A stretch of DNA of 64,000 nt from Coprobacter sp. (GTDB taxonomy: Bacteria; Bacteroidota; Bacteroidia; Bacteroidales; UBA11471), in the NCBI GenBank assembly GCA_017462265.1, contig JAFTRN010000042.1:25768-89767 (forward strand), written 5' to 3'. The position numbers were made by a program, and so were the translations under genes. Below the pieces are notes generated by a model that was given only the letters and a program-made list of their open reading frames with translations, had not been told where the DNA came from and ran no database searches. Below are positions 28,991 through 36,898 of the stretch, piece by piece (position 1 is the first letter of the stretch; each line of letters opens with the position of its first letter).

Positions 28991-30208
28991 ATGATAAAGA
29001 TTGTAAGAATACTACTGATACTTGTTACCATCTTTACGATGGCATTTTATCTTCCCTCGACCTATCGTAAGGCGGTGGAGAAACGTCCTATGAAGACGAT
29101 GATATATTACAGTGAGGTGTCAAACGACTTTGTCATAGCTCGCGAGACAGGCGACTCACTCGATACACAGGCGGCTATGCGCTATTATACCCCGGCCGGT
29201 ACTCAGCTCACGGAAGAGGAGTATATGCGACTGTTGCCGTTTAATAACCGACGTAAGTTGAAACTTATGGGCAATATGCCCGACTCGTTGCATGGTGTGG
29301 CACTCACTACCGATGTGCTGAAAAACGTGAAACGTAGTATGTTGTTGGCCCCTCGTTCATCGGAATATCACCTCTATCCGCTATTTGAGTCGGCCCCAGA
29401 GCGTCTTGGCGTATCACTTCCCGATGATTTGTTCCGCTTCACAGGCGATGGGATAGAGTTTGTCGATTGTAAGACCGGCGATATACTTGCCGAGAAGAGC
29501 GCTCGATTCCGTTCGGCGATGGCGGCTTGTGGTTTTACGGCGCCGGCTCGCGATGTGTATGGAATACCCTCGGTCTTGAAACGATGGGACAGCGGATATT
29601 TTGTGGTCGATGTCACCGGTGGACTTTATCACTTGATGATGGTGAAAGGTGTACCTTTCTGCCGTAAAATCGACACGGATATAGCGATAAAAAATATGAA
29701 GTGTCATACCGACGAGGAGGTGTTTGCTCATATTTTCGATACTCAAAATCGTCTCTATGTGCTCACGACCGATTACACCATAAAACCTCTCGAAACCGAT
29801 GTGTGTAACGGACGTTTCTTTATGACCTCCAACTGTTTCGCTCGTACCTATAAGACGAGCGAGGCCGACAGCAGTATTATGTATGTATTCTCCCCCGATT
29901 TCGAACCGTTGGGCCGTTATGCCGAGGTGGTCGATCATTACAGTCATACCGATGAGGCGAAATGGGAACAGCGTATATTCCCCTTCTCGGTGATGAAAAC
30001 ACCGGGTTATGCTCATTTTATACCGCTATTTAATGCGCCTGCGATGTTCTGGCTTACCAATCTGCTATGCGCTATACTATGGGTAGGTCTCAAGGTGTAT
30101 CACCGTCGTCGCTTGACTCGTCCTGAGAATATAGCCGACTTCGTGGTCGTGCTTCTGGCCGGTGTATATGGACTGATGGCGGTACTACTATACCCCAACC
30201 GTAAATAA
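28991..30208 (+). CDS. DUF4857-like membrane-anchored protein, copy 2
   Basis: 405 residues, paralogue of 27055: an N-terminal membrane segment (about 5-22), a large soluble domain and two C-terminal hydrophobic segments. Shared blocks include DLFRFTGDGIEF versus DLMRFTDKGVEF, GYFVVDVTGGLYHLMMVKGVP versus YGFFVTDANGSLFRLSMVEGKP, and LPFNNRRKL versus CPLNNASQL. The gene order permease-then-DUF4857-like is repeated exactly, so the whole two-gene module was duplicated. Function unknown. Confidence 0.65.
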   Translation: MIKIVRILLILVTIFTMAFYLPSTYRKAVEKRPMKTMIYYSEVSNDFVIARETGDSLDTQAAMRYYTPAGTQLTEEEYMRLLPFNNRRKLKLMGNMPDSLHGVALTTDVLKNVKRSMLLAPRSSEYHLYPLFESAPERLGVSLPDDLFRFTGDGIEFVDCKTGDILAEKSARFRSAMAACGFTAPARDVYGIPSVLKRWDSGYFVVDVTGGLYHLMMVKGVPFCRKIDTDIAIKNMKCHTDEEVFAHIFDTQNRLYVLTTDYTIKPLETDVCNGRFFMTSNCFARTYKTSEADSSIMYVFSPDFEPLGRYAEVVDHYSHTDEAKWEQRIFPFSVMKTPGYAHFIPLFNAPAMFWLTNLLCAILWVGLKVYHRRRLTRPENIADFVVVLLAGVYGLMAVLLYPNRK

Positions 30209-30246
30209 AATTTAAACAATTTCTAACCTCTAAATACTATACAATT

Positions 30247-31122
30247 ATGGAAACAACAACGAAACAACCTCAACGCTCGTTTATAGGAATTGCGGCGTTT
30301 ATGATTGTACTATTTACAATGCCATTGGGCCATGCTGCGATGATAGCCATGGAGAATGTGCTCGAAGGTTCGGCCTTGACGCTCGGAGCCTTCTTGCTCG
30401 GCCTCATCGGCGCCGCATGGACTATATGGGGTTTCTACATGAAGAGCGAGAATGCCGCTACATTTGCCGGCCTGATGGGCGGATTGCTTGTGTGGACCGG
30501 CTGGATAGAATTTACATTTGTGTATTATGCACATCGTTATAATGTAGCCCCGCTCACTGATGCTGCCGGTGAAATCGTTACCAAACCCGAGTATTTGATT
30601 ATGATGTCGTCAATAGGCTTCTTGGCGATAGTGATGCTGTTTTATACATTCAGTGCTCGCACCAAGTGCGTATTCTTCTGCTGGCTACAAAAGAAATTGC
30701 GCATCGACCGTCATCAAGACTCGATGCAGGTGGTAACACGCAATAACTCCATGACTACGTTTATGGAAATCTCCGTACTGTTGTGGGTGAGCTATCTGGT
30801 GCTGATGTTTGCTTACGACGATCATCTGTTGGGCGATCGTCACCCCGTTACCGCCTTTATCGCATTTGGTAGTCTTGTATGGTCGGGCTATCTCTTTGTG
30901 AAACTCATGAAAATACGTAAAATAGGCTATGCCATACGATATGCGATACCTACGGTTATTATATTCTGGACTTTCGTAGAGATATTGGGCCGCTGGAACC
31001 TCTTCAGTGAGATATGGACCGAACCGGGTAAATACAAAGTAGAGATGATTACCATGTTTGTGGTATTTATTCTCTTCTCGGTATATCTCTTTATACACAA
31101 GAGACATCATACTCAAAAATAA
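30247..31122 (+). CDS. Polytopic membrane protein of unknown function
   Basis: 291 residues with about seven to eight hydrophobic segments and no signal peptide; I do not recognise the family. Acidic and histidine residues near membrane borders (WIEFTFVYYAHRYN, YDDHLLGDRHP) and a cysteine pair (TKCVFFCW, about residues 140-145) stand out. It lies 38 bp after the second DUF4857-like gene, same strand, with no promoter or terminator seen between, and is likely the last gene of the transporter block. The next gene has its own promoter. Confidence 0.6.
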   Translation: METTTKQPQRSFIGIAAFMIVLFTMPLGHAAMIAMENVLEGSALTLGAFLLGLIGAAWTIWGFYMKSENAATFAGLMGGLLVWTGWIEFTFVYYAHRYNVAPLTDAAGEIVTKPEYLIMMSSIGFLAIVMLFYTFSARTKCVFFCWLQKKLRIDRHQDSMQVVTRNNSMTTFMEISVLLWVSYLVLMFAYDDHLLGDRHPVTAFIAFGSLVWSGYLFVKLMKIRKIGYAIRYAIPTVIIFWTFVEILGRWNLFSEIWTEPGKYKVEMITMFVVFILFSVYLFIHKRHHTQK

Positions 31123-31127
31123 AACAC

Positions 31128-31135
31128 TATCTTTG
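31128..31135 (+). promoter_or_regulatory. -7 box upstream of the LRR gene
   Basis: TATCTTTG matches TAnnTTTG. No good -33 TTTG lies 19-21 bp upstream. The predicted transcript would start near 31142, just before the palindrome at 31153. Confidence 0.5.
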
Positions 31136-31152
31136 CAAAAACATCTAATAAT

Positions 31153-31182
31153 AAGGCACACGCCCATATGGGCGTGTGCCTT
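31153..31182. repeat. Perfect 30-bp palindrome in the LRR gene leader
   Basis: AAGGCACACGCCCAT (31153-31167) is immediately followed by its exact reverse complement ATGGGCGTGTGCCTT (31168-31182). The arms are GC-rich in an AT-rich spacer. There is no T run after it in either direction, so it is not a standard terminator. It sits between the -7 box (31128) and the start codon (31198), so it would form a stem near the 5' end of the mRNA, or act as a dyad operator. Confidence 0.85.
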
Positions 31183-31197
31183 GAATACAAAATCATT

Positions 31198-32253
31198 ATG
31201 CGTATGAAAAAATTGTTACTCTTATTTGTTTTTATTGGCTGTATAGGAGCTGTATCGGCACAGACCAAAACGGTAGATGTGGCTACTGCCGGTACATTGA
31301 GCTTTTCCGATGATGAAAAGGCGTCGATTACCACTCTCACCGTGACCGGTTCTATCAACCATACCGATATGTCGGCGATAAAAACGCTTACGGCCGTAGA
31401 GCACGTCGATCTCAGCGGTGCTGATATTGTGGCCGAGGGCGACTATCCCGCCAATACGATACCGGCAGAAATATTTAGAGAAAATGCTACCATAAAAACG
31501 TTTATATTGCCCAATTCTATTGTGCTGATAGATGAATATGCGTTTTATATGTGTAAGGCAATTACAAAATTGGATTTCAGTAATTGTAAGAAACTGAAAA
31601 AGATAGGCTATTATGCCTGTGGCTCGATACAAGAAACACTGACCTCGGTTTCGTTCAATGGTTGTGCGGCGTTAGATACCATAGACAACTATGCTTTTGC
31701 TCAAAGTAAGGTATTGGAAACAATCGATTTTACCGGCTGTGTGGCATTGAAATCGATAGGAAATAGAGCGTTCTTGAATTGTTTGGCGGTGAAATCCCTT
31801 GATCTTTCGCCTTGCACCGCGCTTACGGAGATTACAGCCAATGGATTTCGTCAGATGAAAGGTGTGGAAACATTGAAACTTCCCACTACTGTGACGACAA
31901 TAGCCGATAACGCATTTTATCAGTTCTCGGCGCTCACCTCGGTCGTATGTATGAATACGATTGTACCTACCGTTGCGAGCGATGCGTTCAAAAGCTCGCC
32001 CATAACCGGTTGCACCCTGACGGTACCCGTAGGCAGTAAATCGGCATACGAGGCCGACGCCGTATGGGGTACGTTTGCCTCGATAGTAGAGTCGGCATCG
32101 GTAGAGGCTGCAACAGTAGAAAAGATTGTAGCTGAAAGCATAATCTATTCGATAAGCGGTTCGCAAATATCGACACTCACATCCGGTGTGAATATTGTGA
32201 AAACCATCTATACCGATGGCAGTGCCGATGTGAAGAAAGTCATTGTACGATAA
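31198..32253 (+). CDS. BspA-type leucine-rich-repeat surface protein with C-terminal sorting-like tail
   Basis: About 351 residues from ATG 31198 (ATG 31204 also possible). Signal peptide ends VSAQ. The middle (about 85-270) holds LRR_5-type repeats of the form ..L..I..YAF..C..L..IDF..C..L..IG, typical of secreted Treponema/Bacteroidales BspA-like proteins that bind host or microbial surfaces. The end (YSISGSQISTLTSGVNIVKT...VKKVIVR) resembles the short C-terminal domains of type IX secretion cargo. An earlier in-frame ATG (31168) lies inside the palindrome and is unlikely. Binding partner unknown. Confidence 0.85.
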   Translation: MRMKKLLLLFVFIGCIGAVSAQTKTVDVATAGTLSFSDDEKASITTLTVTGSINHTDMSAIKTLTAVEHVDLSGADIVAEGDYPANTIPAEIFRENATIKTFILPNSIVLIDEYAFYMCKAITKLDFSNCKKLKKIGYYACGSIQETLTSVSFNGCAALDTIDNYAFAQSKVLETIDFTGCVALKSIGNRAFLNCLAVKSLDLSPCTALTEITANGFRQMKGVETLKLPTTVTTIADNAFYQFSALTSVVCMNTIVPTVASDAFKSSPITGCTLTVPVGSKSAYEADAVWGTFASIVESASVEAATVEKIVAESIIYSISGSQISTLTSGVNIVKTIYTDGSADVKKVIVR

Positions 32254-32268
32254 TGATATATCGATAAA

Positions 32269-32310
32269 GAAAGGCTGTCACATCATAGGGAGTGAACAGC
32301 CTTTCTTATA
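32269..32310 (+). terminator. Probable terminator after the LRR gene
   Basis: GAAAGGCTGT (32269-32278) pairs with ACAGCCTTTC (32296-32305), and the loop contains a further CAC/GTG pairing. It is followed by a weak T-rich tail (TTATATT). It lies 15 bp after the LRR stop. Confidence 0.65.
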
Positions 32311-32406
32311 TTCCGACGGAGCCATAAATCTGGTAATACAAACTTGTATATAGGTATAAAACCATATTTCTATAATTGTTTCTAAATGAAAAATATCCGT
32401 AATAAT

Positions 32407-32439
32407 ATTGGGAGATTACGAATAAATCATATACCTTTG
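32407..32439 (+). promoter_or_regulatory. Promoter for the S24 regulator gene
   Basis: ATTG (32407-32410), 21 bp, TACCTTTG (32432-32439): one mismatch from consensus. The leader to the ATG at 32514 would be about 68 nt. Confidence 0.6.
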
Positions 32440-32513
32440 CCGGTGTAAATATGTGGTAATATAACCATTGTATTTGCAGGTATTATCAATAAGGAACTTC
32501 TAAAGATTCGGCT

Positions 32514-33200
32514 ATGTCAAATGATGTACTTATAAGTCGTGTGCGGGAGTTGATACGTATATTGCAAGTATCACAAAATGAGTTTGCCGATCGCATCAAG
32601 ACCGATCGGTCGAACTTTTCCAAGCATATCAATGGGAAATTGCCCATCAACGATTCGCTCATCAATAAGATAGTGGTGGGACTGGGTGTGTCGAAAGAGT
32701 GGCTCACTACCGGTGAGGGTAATGTGTTCTACATGATACCATCGCAACGAGGCTCTATGGTGTCGTTGCCCACATCGGCAATACATACCGATACGATAAA
32801 AGGAGCCAAGGTATATGATGTAGATGTGACGGCAGGCAGTATGGGGCGCAGTATGATGTTCTCGAACGAACGGCTCATCGGTACGATAGATATGCCCTTT
32901 ATCAGTCCCGATTGCAGTGTGGTGCGTGTGAGCGGTGATAGTATGCAACCGGTAATATGCAACGGCGATATGGTAGCCATACGCGAGGTGCGTAATCCCG
33001 ACCTTATATTTTGGGGACAAATATATGTGGTGTTGCTCGAAGACTATCGCATGGTGAAGTATATACGTAAACACCCCGACGCATCGATGGTGATATTGCG
33101 TAGTGCCAATACCGAATACGACGATATAGAGATACGCAAGAGCGATATTCGCGACTTGTTTGTGGTAGAACATATTATACGGTTCGACAGCCGTATGTAA
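32514..33200 (+). CDS. XRE/S24-family transcriptional regulator (LexA/CI-like)
   Basis: 228 residues. N-terminal helix-turn-helix (about 6-65; QNEFADRIKTDRSNFSKHINGKLPI) that binds DNA. C-terminal S24 peptidase domain with catalytic Ser143 (SGDSMQP) and Lys182 (MVKYI). An Ala107-Gly108 pair (DVTAGSM) lies at the expected place of a LexA/CI self-cleavage site. This suggests a repressor inactivated by RecA-stimulated autocleavage, though cleavage is an inference. There are no phage genes nearby. Targets are unknown; autoregulation is possible. Confidence 0.88.
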   Translation: MSNDVLISRVRELIRILQVSQNEFADRIKTDRSNFSKHINGKLPINDSLINKIVVGLGVSKEWLTTGEGNVFYMIPSQRGSMVSLPTSAIHTDTIKGAKVYDVDVTAGSMGRSMMFSNERLIGTIDMPFISPDCSVVRVSGDSMQPVICNGDMVAIREVRNPDLIFWGQIYVVLLEDYRMVKYIRKHPDASMVILRSANTEYDDIEIRKSDIRDLFVVEHIIRFDSRM

Positions 33201-33204
33201 TATA

Positions 33205-33539
33205 AGAAGCTGTTTAAAATTTTCTTGAAAAAATTATTACGGCTTCAAAAAACAACGTTTCGGCTTATTTAAGGTTCTTTTGGACCGATTTTTCATCAAA
33301 TTGCTGGGGAATTTATGCAATAGAATACTCTCACGCTCGGCCTAACCCATACAAGTATGGTTCTGCTCTCGCTTATCGAGTATTTGCCCGCTATTTCCGG
33401 CGTATTTTGATAAAAATCCATTCCAAAATACCTCTTAAATAATCTCGAAAGATGGTGCCAACGAGCGCAATGTAAACTTGTTTACAAATTGCACAGCGAG
33501 TGCAGCCTATCTTCTAAAAACAAAATTCAAACAGCTTCT
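33205..33539. repeat. 335-bp MITE-like element with 11-bp terminal inverted repeats
   Basis: The spacer between the S24 regulator and trmB is bounded by AGAAGCTGTTT (33205-33215) and its exact reverse complement AAACAGCTTCT (33529-33539). Inside is a chain of inverted repeats: AATACTC/GAGTATT (33324-33330/33378-33384), CCATAC-AA-GTATGG (33347-33360), GTATTTTG/CAAAATAC (33402-33409/33424-33431) and GTAAAC-TT-GTTTAC (33472-33485). There is no open frame of note and no transposase. The left 79 bp recur at 63498, and the right ~100 bp recur at 34300. It could be a non-autonomous mobile element, a REP-like composite, or a structured leader of trmB. Confidence 0.7.
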
Positions 33540-33546
33540 AAGGACT

Positions 33547-34305
33547 ATGGGAAAGAACAAATTACAGAAATTTGATGATATGAGCGGTTATCCGCACGTC
33601 TTTCAGTATCCCTTTGCGGTATTGAAAGAGAAAGGCTTTGAAATGCGCGGACGCTGGAACGCCGACTTTTTCAAAAACGATAATCCTATCGTACTCGAAC
33701 TGGGTTGCGGTAAGGGAGAATATGCGGTAGGCTTAGCTCGCAAATATCCGAATAAAAATTTTATAGGTATCGATATAAAGGGGGCGCGTATGTGGACAGG
33801 CGCGAAGGCCTCACTACAAGAGGGGCTGACCAATGTGGCGTTTCTGCGTACCAATATAGAGCTTATAGACCGATTTTTCGCTCCCGATGAGGTGTCGGAG
33901 ATATGGATTACATTCCCCGATCCTCAAATGAAAAAGGTGCGTAAGCGCCTGACATCGACACGCTTTATGGAACTTTATCGCAAACTGTTGCGCCCCGATG
34001 GTTTGGTGCATCTTAAGTGCGACAGTCCTTTCCTCTATACCTATACGTGTGCCATGGTAGAGGCTAATCACTATCCGGTGAATGTGCAGACCGATGACCT
34101 CTATCATTCGGGTATCGATGACGATATATTGTCGATACGCACCTTTTACGAGCAGCAATGGCTCGATCGCGGTATGAACATAAAATACATACAATTTGTT
34201 TGTGAACCGCGTGAGACCTTGGTAGAGCCCGATATAGAAATAGAGTATGACAGTTATCGCAGTTTCAATCGCAGTAAACGTAGCGGTGCTGCAAGTGGAA
34301 AATAA
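33547..34305 (+). CDS. trmB: tRNA (guanine-N7-)-methyltransferase
   Basis: SAM-dependent enzyme methylating G46 of tRNAs. About 252 residues from the ATG at 33547. SAM-binding motif [16 protein letters not shown], then [29 protein letters not shown] (catalytic/tRNA-binding region) and [13 protein letters not shown]. The frame is open for 23 further codons upstream (from a TTG at 33478), but those codons lie inside the repeated leader and are not family-like, so the ATG is preferred. The stop codon lies at the start of the second leader repeat. Confidence 0.95.
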   Translation: MGKNKLQKFDDMSGYPHVFQYPFAVLKEKGFEMRGRWNADFFKNDNPIVLELGCGKGEYAVGLARKYPNKNFIGIDIKGARMWTGAKASLQEGLTNVAFLRTNIELIDRFFAPDEVSEIWITFPDPQMKKVRKRLTSTRFMELYRKLLRPDGLVHLKCDSPFLYTYTCAMVEANHYPVNVQTDDLYHSGIDDDILSIRTFYEQQWLDRGMNIKYIQFVCEPRETLVEPDIEIEYDSYRSFNRSKRSGAASGK

Positions 34306-34402
34306 TCTCGAAAGATAGTGCCAACGAGTGCAATGTAAACTTGTTTACAAATTGCAATGCGAGTGAAGCCTATCTTCTACAAATAAAATTAAAAACAGCT
34401 TT
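34300..34402 (+). repeat. Second copy of the hairpin leader, before mrp
   Basis: About 103 bp matching 33437-33539 with roughly 11 differences by hand alignment. The nested stem is kept: AAGATAG (34312-34318) with CTATCTT (34370-34376), TGCAAT (34329-34334) with ATTGCA (34351-34356), and the tight palindrome GTAAAC-TT-GTTTAC (34335-34348). In the other copy the outer stem has a G:U pair where this one has A:U. It starts at the trmB stop codon and ends 7 bp before the mrp ATG. Confidence 0.8.
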
Positions 34403-34409
34403 TAATAAT

Positions 34410-35516
34410 ATGACAATCTATCCCAAATTGATTCTCGATGCACTGGCAACGGTGCGTTACCCCGGTACAGGGAAAGACTTGGTATCGGCCGGAATGGTGG
34501 AAGATGATATACGTATCGAAGGAAACAAAGTATCGTTTTCGCTCATATTCGACAAAGTGAATGATCCATTTCAACGCTCGGTGGTGAAGGCCGCCGAGAC
34601 GGCAATCCTCACCTATGTGGGCGAAGAGGTGGAAATCAAGGGTAATATCCGGGTAAAGAGCCGACAGGCTCAAGCGCCCGCTCCCAGTAAGATGTTGCCT
34701 CAAGTGAAAAATATTATCGCCGTTTCGTCGGGAAAAGGCGGTGTGGGCAAATCGACCGTATCGGCCAATCTGGCGGTAGCTTTGGCCAAGGCCGGTTATA
34801 AAGTCGGACTACTCGATGCCGATATTTTCGGTCCGTCGATGCCCAAGATGTTTGATGTGGAAGATGCACGACCCTATGCCGAGCAGATCGATGGCAGAGA
34901 CTTGATAGTACCGGTCGAAAAATATGGCGTGAAATTGCTTTCCATCGGCTTCTTTGTCAATCCCGAGAGTGCCGTGGTGTGGCGTGGCGGTATGGCCAGC
35001 AATGCTTTGAAACAGCTCATCTCCGATGCGAATTGGGGTGAATTGGATTATTTCGTACTCGACCTACCCCCGGGAACAAGTGATATACACCTCACCCTCA
35101 TACAAAACCTTGCCATCACCGGTGCGATAGTAGTCTCTACCCCGCAGCAAGTGGCGCTGGCCGATGCCCGCAAGGGTATAGATATGTTTACCAATGAAAA
35201 GGTGAATGTGCCGGTCCTGGGCTTGGTGGAAAATATGGCGTGGTTTACCCCGGCCGAGCTCCCCGAGAATCGTTATTATATCTTCGGACGAGAGGGGGCC
35301 AAACGGCTGGCCGAGGAGCTGAATGTGCCGTTGTTGGGACAGATACCTATTGTGCAAAGTATCTGCGAAGGTGGCGATAAAGGTGCCCCGGTGGCGCTCG
35401 ACGAGAATACGGTTACAGGTAATGCGTTTGCTGCTTTGGCGCAGGCTGTTGTCGATGCTGTGGCACGTCGCAACGAAATAATGCCTCCCACACAAATCGT
35501 GGAAACTCATAAGTAA
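34410..35516 (+). CDS. mrp: Mrp/NBP35 family iron-sulfur carrier ATPase
   Basis: Scaffold/carrier P-loop ATPase for Fe-S cluster delivery in the cytoplasm. About 368 residues: an N-terminal MIP18/DUF59-like domain (about 1-90), then a ParA-type ATPase with the deviant Walker A SSGKGGVGKSTVSANLA, DADIFGPSMP, and DLPPGTSDIHLTL. The CXXC cluster-ligand pair common in this family is not visible in the C-terminal third. The start was chosen at ATG 34410 because the 23 upstream open codons belong to the leader repeat. Confidence 0.92.
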   Translation: MTIYPKLILDALATVRYPGTGKDLVSAGMVEDDIRIEGNKVSFSLIFDKVNDPFQRSVVKAAETAILTYVGEEVEIKGNIRVKSRQAQAPAPSKMLPQVKNIIAVSSGKGGVGKSTVSANLAVALAKAGYKVGLLDADIFGPSMPKMFDVEDARPYAEQIDGRDLIVPVEKYGVKLLSIGFFVNPESAVVWRGGMASNALKQLISDANWGELDYFVLDLPPGTSDIHLTLIQNLAITGAIVVSTPQQVALADARKGIDMFTNEKVNVPVLGLVENMAWFTPAELPENRYYIFGREGAKRLAEELNVPLLGQIPIVQSICEGGDKGAPVALDENTVTGNAFAALAQAVVDAVARRNEIMPPTQIVETHK

Positions 35517-35528
35517 AGTCCGGATTAT

Positions 35529-35565
35529 AAAAAAACGGAGCCGCACTCGGTATCGGGTGCGGCTC
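35529..35565 (-). terminator. Terminator between mrp and purT
   Basis: GAGCCGCAC (35538-35546) pairs with GTGCGGCTC (35557-35565) around a 10-nt loop. On the minus strand it is followed by a run of T, so it ends purT. It may also stop read-through from convergent mrp. Confidence 0.85.
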
Positions 35566-35585
35566 TATCGTATAGGTAGGAGCGA

Positions 35586-36776
35586 TTATCGGGGGAGAAC
35601 ATTTATTTTAAGTTTGGCGTAAGCTCGTTCGGCTTTGGCGAGAGCCTCTTCTACGGTGTCGGCACAAGCGAGAATTACCCCTAATCGACGATGACCGTTT
35701 ACCTCGGCCTTGCCGAAAATACGCAGTTGTACGTCGGGCTCGCTCAGCACCTCTTCGAGGTTGTCAAATTCTACTTTATCGGTATCGCCTTCGACAACGA
35801 TGGCTTTTGAGGCCGACGGAGCGTGGAAACGTATGCCGGGAACAGGAAGCCCCAATACGGCGCGAGCATGGAGTGCAAACTCCGAAAGGTCTTGTGAAAT
35901 CATCGTCACCATACCTGTATCGTGGGGACGGGGAGATACTTCACTGAAAATTACTTCGTCGCCTTTGATAAACATTTCTACGCCGAAAATACCCCAGCCA
36001 CCGAGAGCCTCGGTTATCTTGCCGGCAATCTCTTCGGCGGCTTTCAATGCATTCTCGCTCATGGCTTGCGGTTGCCACGATTCGCGATAGTCGCCATCGA
36101 CTTGATGGTGGCCGATAGGTTTGAGGAACGTGGTACCCCCGATATGGCGCACGGTGAGCAGGGTGATTTCGTAATCAAAATCGACGAAACCTTCGACAAT
36201 GACACGGCCGGCACCGGCACGGCCACCCTCCTGAGCATATTTCCACGAGTAGTCGATATCGGCTTCGGAGCGAATGACACTCTGTCCGTGGCCCGAAGAA
36301 CTCATAATGGGTTTTACCACGCAAGGCATACCGATTTCTTTCACAGCCGCGTCAAATTCTTCACGCGTGGAGGCGAAGCGGTAGGGCGAGGTTTTCAGTC
36401 CCAATTCTTCGGCGGCCAGGCGACGTATTCCTTCGCGATTCATGGTGAGGAACGTGGCTTTGGCGGTAGGGGTAACGTTGTAGCCCTCTTTCTCCAATTC
36501 TACCAATGTGGGAGTGGCAATGGCCTCTACCTCGGGAATGATGTGGTCGGGTTTCTCGGCCTCGATTATTTCGCGCAGTCTCGCGCCATCGAGCATAGAG
36601 AGCACATGTGACCGATGAGCGACTTGCATAGCCGGAGCGTTAGCATACTTATCGAGTGCCACAACCTCTACTCCGTAGCGTTGCAACTCGATGGTTACTT
36701 CTTTACCCAGCTCGCCCGAGCCGCAGAGTACAACTTTTTTGCCCACTTTCGACAGGGCGGTTCCTATTTTTGTCAT
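35586..36776 (-). CDS. purT: Formate-dependent phosphoribosylglycinamide formyltransferase PurT
   Basis: ATP-grasp enzyme using formate and ATP to make formyl-GAR in purine synthesis. 396 residues. N-terminal [19 protein letters not shown], substrate segment [20 protein letters not shown]-grasp lid with [32 protein letters not shown], and the metal-binding [15 protein letters not shown]. All family motifs are intact. The 122-bp upstream gap holds a weak -7 box (TATCTTTA on the minus strand, 36824-36817) and the GH43 terminator. Confidence 0.96.
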   Translation of the reverse strand: MTKIGTALSKVGKKVVLCGSGELGKEVTIELQRYGVEVVALDKYANAPAMQVAHRSHVLSMLDGARLREIIEAEKPDHIIPEVEAIATPTLVELEKEGYNVTPTAKATFLTMNREGIRRLAAEELGLKTSPYRFASTREEFDAAVKEIGMPCVVKPIMSSSGHGQSVIRSEADIDYSWKYAQEGGRAGAGRVIVEGFVDFDYEITLLTVRHIGGTTFLKPIGHHQVDGDYRESWQPQAMSENALKAAEEIAGKITEALGGWGIFGVEMFIKGDEVIFSEVSPRPHDTGMVTMISQDLSEFALHARAVLGLPVPGIRFHAPSASKAIVVEGDTDKVEFDNLEEVLSEPDVQLRIFGKAEVNGHRRLGVILACADTVEEALAKAERAYAKLKINVLPR

Positions 36777-36840
36777 AGTTTCAGAAGGTATATATTTTTA
36801 GGGTTATTTCGTGGCATAAAGATAATAATAAGCTGTGATA

Positions 36841-36879
36841 TAAAAAAATCCGATACAGATTTTTCTATATCGGATTTTT
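36841..36879 (-). terminator. Terminator after GH43 (pectin cluster)
   Basis: ATCCGATA (36848-36855) pairs with TATCGGAT (36868-36875), flanked by A and T runs on both sides, so it can end minus-strand transcription from the GH43 gene 24 bp upstream. The same stem could work in the other direction. Confidence 0.85.
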
Positions 36880-36898
36880 GATAGGGTTTATTTGGAGA

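Noticed and set aside
33205..33539. CRISPR array or tRNA cluster in the repeat-rich spacer
   Set aside because: The repeats are inverted and of different sequence, not evenly spaced direct repeats; no tRNA T-loop or acceptor stem pattern is visible and no cas genes are near.
33478..33546. N-terminal extension of TrmB from a TTG
   Set aside because: The extension lies entirely in the repeated leader, the same peptide-like stretch occurs before mrp, and TrmB family proteins do not have it.
35922..36611. 229-residue open frame antisense to purT
   Set aside because: Lies wholly within purT on the other strand, with low-complexity Gly/Phe/His-rich sequence and no promoter.
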